Assembly: GCA_012799845.1 (NCBI GenBank)
Contig: JAAZKL010000078.1
Location: 1-5,248, forward strand
Source of the DNA: Clostridiaceae bacterium
GTDB taxonomy: Bacteria; Bacillota; Clostridia; Acetivibrionales; DTU013
Reading direction: 5' to 3'
Length of the DNA stretch: 5,248 bases
This document shows, one piece after another, positions 1 through 4,238 of this stretch (within the stretch, counting starts at the first letter, position 1; each line of letters begins with the position of its first letter). Under the pieces are notes generated by a model, which worked only from the letters and a program-made list of their open reading frames with translations, did not search any database and was not told where the DNA came from. The position numbers were made by a program, and so were the translations under genes.

Positions 1-24
1 ATTACAGGATTTTCTTACTTTCAT
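1..24 (-). CDS. Start of a divergent gene, partial (N-terminus only)
   Basis: Only the first eight codons lie in the window, read leftwards from an ATG at 24-22 and giving MKVRKSCN. What supports a real start is the context rather than the peptide: an AGGAGG ribosome binding site at 37-32 sits 7 nt before the ATG, and a promoter with 17-bp spacing lies just upstream (95-67). The gene is divergent from the DUF2089/DUF4097 operon and shares its control region, so the two units could be co-regulated; that is inference. The peptide is too short to assign a family. It is basic at the start, which fits either a cytoplasmic protein or the n-region of a signal or membrane anchor. Confidence 0.55.
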
Positions 25-66
25 ATAAGCCCCTCCTCTTCAGCCTGACACTTTATTGCCCCTGCC

Positions 67-95
67 ATCATACCTTTTATGATCCGTTTTGTAAA
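67..95 (-). promoter_or_regulatory. Promoter for the divergent minus-strand gene
   Basis: Read on the minus strand, TTTACA (95-90) and TATGAT (72-67) each match the sigma-A consensus at 5 of 6 positions and are separated by exactly 17 bp. The predicted transcript would start near position 60, leaving a leader of about 36 nt before the ATG at 24. The -10 element is one arm of a perfect 6+6 inverted repeat, ATCATA (67-72) and TATGAT (78-83), so a repressor could bind over it. Confidence 0.5.
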
Positions 96-110
96 GCAAA
101 TACAAATCAG

Positions 111-139
111 CAGACAAAGAAATCATCATCACGTATAAT
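111..139 (+). promoter_or_regulatory. Possible distal promoter of the DUF2089 operon
   Basis: CAGACA (111-116, 4 of 6 matches to the -35 consensus) is followed after 17 bp by a perfect TATAAT (134-139). The inverted repeat at 147-167 would then lie across the transcription start, a usual place for a repressor site. It is weaker than the proximal promoter at 204-232, and in AT-rich DNA a chance match is quite possible. Confidence 0.3.
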
Positions 140-146
140 TTATTGA

Positions 147-167
147 AACTTTAAAATTATTAAAGTT
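147..167. promoter_or_regulatory. Perfect inverted repeat, possible operator
   Basis: The arms AACTTTAA (147-154) and TTAAAGTT (160-167) are perfect 8-bp inverted copies separated by AATTA. The site lies between the two candidate plus-strand promoters and 36 bp upstream of the proximal -35 box. No T-run follows, so it is not a terminator. A dimeric DNA-binding protein could recognise it, possibly the helix-turn-helix protein encoded immediately downstream, but that link is inference. Confidence 0.4.
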
Positions 168-203
168 GTACTTAAAATTTTTAATAAATTTGCCCGATGG
201 ACC

Positions 204-232
204 TTGACAAGAAAAAATTACAACTATAAAAT
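204..232 (+). promoter_or_regulatory. Promoter of the DUF2089-DUF4097 operon
   Basis: A perfect TTGACA -35 box (204-209) is followed after 17 bp by TAAAAT (227-232), 5 of 6 matches to the -10 consensus. An overlapping TATAAA at 225-230 would give a 15-bp spacing and is less likely. Transcription would begin near 239, giving an AT-rich leader of about 70 nt before the ATG at 312. Confidence 0.6.
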
Positions 233-311
233 TTAATATGTACTATCAAAATAATCAATATGAGCCTCAAAAATTTTAAAGTGCATATTAAACATGCAAG
301 GAGTGCTGACT

Positions 312-680
312 ATGGCGAGAGAGGCATTGGGCAAGTGCCCGGTATGCGGACATGATACTGAAGTAACTGCGATATATTGCGGCGGCTGCAACACAAAGAT
401 CGAGGGACATTTCTCGCTGTGCAGATTCTGCAGGCTGACAGCAGAGCAAAAATCATTCATCGAAACATTCATCAAGTGCAGAGGCAATATTAAGGAGGTG
501 GAGAAGGAACTCGGTATTTCATACCCCACGGTAAAGAGCAGGCTCGAGGATGCAGCAAATGCTCTGGGATACGGCACACAAAGCTATGAAAGCCCTGATA
601 ACGAAAGGAGAATGGAAATACTCGACATGCTGGACAACGGGCTGATCACAGTGGATGAGGCATTAGAACTGTTGAAATAA
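312..680 (+). CDS. DUF2089 protein: zinc ribbon, helix-turn-helix and SHOCT-like C-terminus
   Basis: A 122-residue cytoplasmic protein, probably a small DNA-binding regulator. Three CxxC pairs (C9/C12, C23/C26, C37/C40) form a zinc-ribbon-like N-terminus. Residues 44-86 follow the DUF2089 pattern, with a helix-turn-helix around 58-80 (GNIKEVEKELGISYPTVKSR) like the DNA-contacting helices of sigma region 4. Residues 98-122 form a SHOCT-like helical hairpin (ILDMLDNGLITVDEALELL) that is repeated at the start of the next gene's product. The start at 312 is chosen because AAGGAG (298-303) lies 8 nt before it; the in-frame ATG at 294 lies upstream of that site and has no good site of its own. The stop is 37 nt before the next gene, so the two are almost certainly one operon. 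The family's function is not established; a regulatory role is inferred from domain content. Confidence 0.88.
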   Translation: MAREALGKCPVCGHDTEVTAIYCGGCNTKIEGHFSLCRFCRLTAEQKSFIETFIKCRGNIKEVEKELGISYPTVKSRLEDAANALGYGTQSYESPDNERRMEILDMLDNGLITVDEALELLK

Positions 681-717
681 ACTTTGATAATCAAAAATTC
701 AAACGGGAGGTATTAAA

Positions 718-1929
718 ATGTCAGTCAGTGAAGAAAAAATGATGATACTTAAAATGCTCCAGGAAGGCAGGATCAATAGCGAAGAAGCAGCCAAACTGCT
801 TGAGGCCCTGGAATCCAAAAAGGAACCCCACCATGAAAACAAAGGCTTCAGCATACCGAAGCCGCCGCCGCGCAATTACTATGATGAGGTGGCAAAGGTA
901 AGGGAAAGGATCAACGAATGGAGGCGTGATTTGTCCAAAAACTACAATCAGAGCGACTTTGACAAAATGGTTGACGAAATTAGCGCAAAAGCCGAGAAAT
1001 TCGGGAAGAATGTCGCCACAGCCGCATTCGGGATCGCGGACAAAGTCGCTGACTTCGTCGGAAGCTTTATCGACACAGGCGCCTTCAAGATTTTCGGCAA
1101 TTGTGTGACAGAAGAGGAGCAATTCGAAGCAGCAGCGACAGAAGGCATGAATATCGAACTCCAGGCAACAAACGGCCAGATCACGGTCAAGAAGCATCAG
1201 GAAGACAAGATACTCATCACGGCAAAGATCCGCACACCGCAGGAAAATGCCAAGGGCGCTCTGGCATTCTCCAACGAAAACGGCACCGTTGCCGTAAAGC
1301 TGGCGAGGCCGGATACTTACAACCTGAGCGTTTCATATGATGTTTTGCTGCCTGCGGTCAAGTTCAATCAGATCGCCCTTGAAACCAAGAACGGCAAAAT
1401 ATACGTGGAAGATGTAGCTTCTGAAGAATTCGTGAGCGTTACAAAGAATGCAGCCATAGACCTGACAGGCATCACCAGCAGCAGGATCGCAGCTGAGACC
1501 AAAAATGCGAAGGTGATCGCCAATTACATCATTGGCAGGGACGTCAACATCGGCACCAGGAACGCCTCTGTCGAGATCAAGAACCTCAAGGCGGTCAAGC
1601 TTGCAACGGTAACAGCCAACGGCAAGATCCTGCTTGATAATGTACAAAACTACGACAGCGAAAATGTAGCCGAGCTCTGCCTCAAAACATCAAATGCAGA
1701 TATCAAGGTCAACATGAACGATTCCGAGGACAAAGGCTACAAAATTAAAGCTCAGACGACATTTGGCGATATCAACCTGCTGATACCAAATCTCCTGTAC
1801 CGCAATGCCATGAGGGCAGACAGGATGAGCAAACAGGCAGAGGCGGAAACAGAAAATTACGCTTCAGCAGTTCAGAAAGTCAATGTCAGCGCTGAAACGA
1901 CAAACGGCTATATCGAAGTAATCAAATAA
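718..1929 (+). CDS. DUF4097 beta-solenoid protein, YvlB/LiaX-like
   Basis: A 403-residue protein with no signal peptide and no clear transmembrane helix. Residues 5-32 are a SHOCT-like hairpin typical of the N-terminus of YvlB and LiaX. A proline-rich linker (47-51) leads to charged helices (53-95) and a small hydrophobic or amphipathic stretch (about 98-127) that could touch membrane. From about 145 to 403 lies the DUF4097 region, with repeated T-x-N-(G/A)-x-(I/V) rungs. The Asn residues at 225, 244, 263, 282 and 301 are exactly 19 apart, and further rungs have Asn at 152, 326 and 396. This is the signature of a beta-helix. GGGAGG (705-710) lies 7 nt before the ATG. LiaX, a distant relative in Enterococcus, takes part in the response to antimicrobial peptides and daptomycin; a similar envelope-stress role here is inference. 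It is co-transcribed with the DUF2089 gene. Confidence 0.85.
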   Translation: MSVSEEKMMILKMLQEGRINSEEAAKLLEALESKKEPHHENKGFSIPKPPPRNYYDEVAKVRERINEWRRDLSKNYNQSDFDKMVDEISAKAEKFGKNVATAAFGIADKVADFVGSFIDTGAFKIFGNCVTEEEQFEAAATEGMNIELQATNGQITVKKHQEDKILITAKIRTPQENAKGALAFSNENGTVAVKLARPDTYNLSVSYDVLLPAVKFNQIALETKNGKIYVEDVASEEFVSVTKNAAIDLTGITSSRIAAETKNAKVIANYIIGRDVNIGTRNASVEIKNLKAVKLATVTANGKILLDNVQNYDSENVAELCLKTSNADIKVNMNDSEDKGYKIKAQTTFGDINLLIPNLLYRNAMRADRMSKQAEAETENYASAVQKVNVSAETTNGYIEVIK

Positions 1930-1940
1930 ACATACGGTCC

Positions 1941-2048
1941 AGTTCTCCGGATATCGTGGCTTAGCTCTCCGGATATCGCGATTTGGCTCTCCTGATATCG
2001 CGACTTAACTCTCTGGATATCGCGGTTTATCCCTCCATATAGAACTTA
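1941..2048 (+). repeat. 22-bp tandem repeat array, four units plus a decayed fifth
   Basis: Four contiguous 22-bp units run 1941-1962, 1963-1984, 1985-2006 and 2007-2028, each carrying GATATCG at the same place (starting at 1950, 1972, 1994 and 2016). The shared core is close to CTCTCCGGATATCGCG. Neighbouring units match at about 18-19 of 22 positions and nearly all differences are transitions. A fifth, decayed copy may extend to about 2048. The array starts 11 nt after the DUF4097 stop and precedes the operon terminator, so it is transcribed as 3' untranslated RNA. Because 22 is not a multiple of three, it does not encode a peptide repeat in one frame. Its function is unknown. Confidence 0.85.
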
Positions 2049-2067
2049 ACCGCAGTATTAAGTCGAC

Positions 2068-2112
2068 AGCGGGCTGCGGCGGGACACATGTCCTGCCCGG
2101 CCTGCTTTTTTT
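2068..2112 (+). terminator. Intrinsic terminator of the DUF2089-DUF4097 operon
   Basis: A long GC-rich stem pairs 2068-2086 with 2089-2106, with a single bulged C at 2077 and a few G-U pairs; the top of the stem is GGACA/TGTCC around a tiny loop. It is followed at once by seven T residues (2106-2112). This is a strong Rho-independent terminator separating the operon from prfA. A smaller perfect inverted repeat, ACTTAA (2044-2049) and TTAAGT (2058-2063), lies just upstream. Confidence 0.88.
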
Positions 2113-2113
2113 A

Positions 2114-2142
2114 TGGATATTGCAGCCGGTCTATGCTATAAT
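2114..2142 (+). promoter_or_regulatory. prfA: Extended -10 promoter for prfA
   Basis: A perfect TATAAT (2137-2142) is preceded by TGC (2134-2136), making an extended -10 element. Seventeen bp upstream, TGGATA (2114-2119) matches the -35 consensus at 4 of 6. It begins directly after the T-run of the preceding terminator. Transcription would start near 2149, leaving a leader of about 27 nt before the ATG at 2176. Confidence 0.65.
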
Positions 2143-2175
2143 AAAACACCGATAATTTTAGTCAAGAGGTGCTTT

Positions 2176-3255
2176 ATGTTTGACAAGCTTGATGCCGCGG
2201 AAAACAGATATGAGGAGTTAAGCCTGAGGCTCAGCGATCCCCGGGTTGTAGCGGATCAGGATGAGTACAGGAAGCTGATGAAGGAGTTTTCCGGGCTCGA
2301 AGAGATCGTATCCAAATATCGTGAATATAAAAAGACAAAGAAAGATATCGCAGAAGCACAGGAACTATTGGACGAAAGTTCAGACAAGGATTTCCGCGAG
2401 CTTGTCCTGAGCGAACTGGGCGAGGCAAAGGCAAGGCTTGAAACCATCGAAGGCGAGCTTAAGCAACTGCTTATGCCAAAGGACCCCAACGACAACCGCA
2501 ACGTCATCATTGAAATACGAGGCGGAGCCGGCGGAGAAGAGGCTGCCCTTTTTGCGTCCAATTTGTTCAGGATGTATACGAGGTACTGCGAAAGACACCA
2601 ATGGAAATCTGAAATCCTTGACATCCATGAAACCGAGATCGGCGGCATCAAGGAAGTGATATTCTCGATTGAAGCAAAGGGCGCATACAGCAGGCTGAAA
2701 TATGAGAGCGGAGTCCATCGCGTCCAGCGCGTCCCTGTCACTGAGGCCGGCGGCAGGATCCATACCTCGACGGTAACTGTAGCGGTCCTGCCTGAAGTGG
2801 ATGAAGTCGACGTACAGGTGGATCCAAACGACCTGCAGATAGATACGTTCCGCGCATCAGGCGCAGGCGGCCAGCATGTCAATAAAACCGACTCGGCAAT
2901 AAGGATCACCCACCTTCCCACCGGCATAGTCGTCACATGCCAGGATGAGCGGTCACAGCATAAAAACAGGGACAAGGCAATGAAGATCCTCCGTTCGAAG
3001 CTCTATGAGATAGCCCAACAGCAGCAGGAATCAGAAATAGCGCAGACCCGCAGGACGCAGGTCGGGACCGGCGATAGAAGCGAACGGATCCGAACCTATA
3101 ATTTCCCGCAGGGCAGGGTCTCCGACCACAGGATCGGCCTTACTCTCTACAAGATCGACGAAATAATGGACGGAGATCTCGATGAGATCCTGGATGCGCT
3201 TATAACGGCAGACCAGTCTGAAAAGCTGGGAAGCGCCGCCGCCGACGAAGACTGA
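2176..3255 (+). CDS. prfA: Peptide chain release factor 1 (RF1)
   Basis: RF1 recognises UAA and UAG stop codons in the ribosomal A site and triggers release of the finished peptide. The product is 359 residues, the normal RF1 length. The anticodon-like PxT tripeptide is PVT at 187-189, which marks RF1 rather than RF2 (SPF), and it is followed by GGRIHTST. The catalytic GGQ is at 231-233 inside GAGGQHVNKTDSAIRITH; its Gln is the usual target of the PrmC methyltransferase. The N-terminal region (about 1-100) is the charged helical domain, and GGAGGEEA begins at 116. The start at 2176 (MFDKLDA) is chosen because AGAGGTG (2165-2171) sits just upstream and the length fits. An in-frame ATG at 2113 would begin upstream of the promoter's -10 box. 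No prmC follows; the next gene is a ZIP transporter, 79 nt downstream. Confidence 0.97.
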   Translation: MFDKLDAAENRYEELSLRLSDPRVVADQDEYRKLMKEFSGLEEIVSKYREYKKTKKDIAEAQELLDESSDKDFRELVLSELGEAKARLETIEGELKQLLMPKDPNDNRNVIIEIRGGAGGEEAALFASNLFRMYTRYCERHQWKSEILDIHETEIGGIKEVIFSIEAKGAYSRLKYESGVHRVQRVPVTEAGGRIHTSTVTVAVLPEVDEVDVQVDPNDLQIDTFRASGAGGQHVNKTDSAIRITHLPTGIVVTCQDERSQHKNRDKAMKILRSKLYEIAQQQQESEIAQTRRTQVGTGDRSERIRTYNFPQGRVSDHRIGLTLYKIDEIMDGDLDEILDALITADQSEKLGSAAADED

Positions 3256-3275
3256 GCATATCGCTAATAATACAA

Positions 3276-3331
3276 GCCCTCCTGTGAATAAACATGTTAG
3301 TGTCACACGAGTCGTACAGGTAGTGGAGGGT
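3276..3331 (+). promoter_or_regulatory. Possible RNA fold covering the ZIP gene ribosome binding site
   Basis: In the leader between prfA and the transporter, GCCCTCC (3276-3282) is complementary to GGAGGGT (3325-3331, one G-U pair), which contains the ribosome binding site. The same upstream bases can instead pair nearer by: 3279-3287 with 3303-3311, 8 of 9 pairs around a 15-nt loop. The two folds exclude each other, so a switch controlling translation is conceivable. It may be chance in an 80-nt gap, and no known riboswitch class is recognised. Confidence 0.25.
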
Positions 3332-3334
3332 CAT

Positions 3335-4075
3335 ATGGGACATTTGCTCAGAATCACATTCCTCGGGCTGCTATCAGGTCTTGCCGGGACCGGTATCGGC
3401 GGTCTTTCGGCGTTTCTGGTTTCAAGAACGAGCAACCGCATCATGAGCACCATATTGGAGTTCTCTGCCGGGCTGATGACCGCCGTGGTCTGTTTCGAAC
3501 TGCTGCCGGAGGCATTCAGGCTCGGAGGGACAGTCTGCACGTTTTCAGGCATCATCACTGGCATCCTGGCTGTAGTAGCCATAGAAAGCCTTCTGAAAAA
3601 GTCCCGGGCACTGAACAGAGGAAATAATACCGGGCTGCTGAGAGCGGGTATCCTGATGGCGATAGCCATCGCGCTGCACAATTTCCCGGAGGGCTTTGCT
3701 GTGGGTTCGGGCTTTGAAGCATCCACCAGCCTGGGCTTGACGATCACTGCCGTGATTATCATACACGACATCCCGGAGGGGATCGCCATGGCTGTTCCGA
3801 TGAGGGCAGGGGGCTTCTCCAGGCTCAAAGCCTTTGCATATACGATGCTCTCCGGTGTCCCCATGGGCCTGGGAGCCCTGCTCGGGGCAGTACTGGGCTC
3901 CATTTCAGACAGGCTGACAGCAGCCTGTCTTGGATTCGCCGGCGGCGCAATGCTCTACATTATTTACGGTGAACTGGTCCCCGAATCGAAACGCCTGTAT
4001 CTTGGAAGACTGTCGTCATTGGCAAATGTTTGGGGTATATTATGTGGTATAATAATATCGATTTATAACAATTAG
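3335..4075 (+). CDS. ZIP-family divalent metal transporter
   Basis: An integral membrane protein of 246 residues, predicted to move zinc or another divalent metal (Fe, Mn) across the cytoplasmic membrane. Eight hydrophobic segments lie near 5-27, 35-57, 64-84, 104-125, 134-155, 162-186, 192-214 and 225-243. The metal-binding signatures of ZIP helices 4 and 5 are intact: HNFPEG at 115-120 and HDIPEG at 144-149. Supporting acidic motifs are FELLPEA (54-60) and GELVPES (212-218). The loop between helices 3 and 4 is short and lacks the His-rich stretch of many eukaryotic ZIPs. The ATG at 3335 is chosen because GGAGG (3325-3329) precedes it by 5 nt. A GTG at 3284 would add 17 residues but has no binding site. 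It lies between prfA and ywlC, an arrangement I recall from Clostridia; the metal itself cannot be told from sequence. Confidence 0.92.
   Translation: MGHLLRITFLGLLSGLAGTGIGGLSAFLVSRTSNRIMSTILEFSAGLMTAVVCFELLPEAFRLGGTVCTFSGIITGILAVVAIESLLKKSRALNRGNNTGLLRAGILMAIAIALHNFPEGFAVGSGFEASTSLGLTITAVIIIHDIPEGIAMAVPMRAGGFSRLKAFAYTMLSGVPMGLGALLGAVLGSISDRLTAACLGFAGGAMLYIIYGELVPESKRLYLGRLSSLANVWGILCGIIISIYNN
4045..4053 (+). promoter_or_regulatory. Possible extended -10 promoter for ywlC inside the ZIP gene end
   Basis: TGG (4045-4047) followed by a perfect TATAAT (4048-4053) forms an extended -10 element about 22 bp before the transporter's stop codon. No convincing -35 box is found at the right distance. 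If used, transcription would start near 4060 and the 21-bp array would lie in the ywlC leader. Confidence 0.35.
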
Positions 4076-4083
4076 GTTCAGTA

Positions 4084-4167
4084 AGTTCGATACGCGCAGA
4101 GTATGTATCGATTTGCGCAGAAAATGCTTCGGCACGAACAGAGAAGGCTCTGATTCGCGAAAAACTT
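4084..4167. repeat. Degenerate 21-bp tandem repeat array, four units
   Basis: Four 21-bp units occupy 4084-4104, 4105-4125, 4126-4146 and 4147-4167. The shared core appears as GCGCAGA (4094-4100), GCGCAGA (4115-4121), GAACAGA (4136-4142) and GCGAAAA (4157-4163), each exactly 21 bp from the last. A YTCGAT-like element precedes it in most units. The units are much more diverged than those of the 22-bp array at 1941, yet GGCTCTGATTCGCGA (4146-4160) resembles GGCTCTCCTGATATCGCGA (1985-2003) with two small deletions. On the minus strand the period reads as heptads resembling FSARIEA. The array lies in the gap between the ZIP gene and ywlC. Confidence 0.6.
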
Positions 4168-4172
4168 CCTGC

Positions 4173-4206
4173 ACCGCGGTTTTGTTGCGCGGTATCGGCC
4201 CGCAAC
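4173..4206 (+). promoter_or_regulatory. Two mutually exclusive hairpins in the ywlC leader
   Basis: ACCGCG (4173-4178) pairs perfectly with CGCGGT (4188-4193) around a 9-nt loop, while GTTGCG (4184-4189) pairs perfectly with CGCAAC (4201-4206) around an 11-nt loop. The two stems share bases 4188-4189, so only one can form at a time. They end 18 nt before the ribosome binding site. No T-run follows either, so neither is a terminator. Whether they control translation is unknown. Confidence 0.3.
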
Positions 4207-4238
4207 CATCATCGACACAGGAAAAGGAGTTATATAAC

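Noticed and set aside
21..71. Minus-strand leader ORF of 16 codons overlapping the divergent start by ATGA
   Set aside because: Its ATG codons overlap the -10 box of the best minus-strand promoter, so it would not be transcribed from it, and its ribosome binding site is poorly placed.
233..577. Minus-strand open frame of 114 codons opposite the DUF2089 gene
   Set aside because: It lies antisense to a well-supported gene with conserved Cys motifs, has no recognisable domain, and reads as a shadow frame.
1941..2028. Considered as a CRISPR array
   Set aside because: The units are directly adjacent with no unique spacers, and 22 bp is short for CRISPR repeats.
2113..2175. In-frame upstream ATG adding 21 residues to RF1
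   Set aside because: It touches the terminator T-run and lies upstream of the prfA -10 box. The ATG at 2176 has a ribosome binding site and gives the normal RF1 N-terminus.
3284..3334. GTG start adding 17 residues to the ZIP protein
   Set aside because: The bases before it are pyrimidine-rich with no binding site. The ATG at 3335 has GGAGG 5 nt upstream and begins right at the first membrane helix.
4135..4157. Hairpin CAGAG-AAGG-CTCTG with outer pairs, considered as a terminator after the ZIP gene
   Set aside because: It is followed by CGAAAAACTT rather than a T-run, and on the minus strand there is no T-run after it either.
3960..4205. Minus-strand open frame of 81 codons covering the 21-bp array and the end of the ZIP gene
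   Set aside because: It is antisense to the conserved ZIP C-terminus and no good ribosome binding site was found. The heptad reading follows from the 21-bp period, so it is reported as a repeat rather than a gene.
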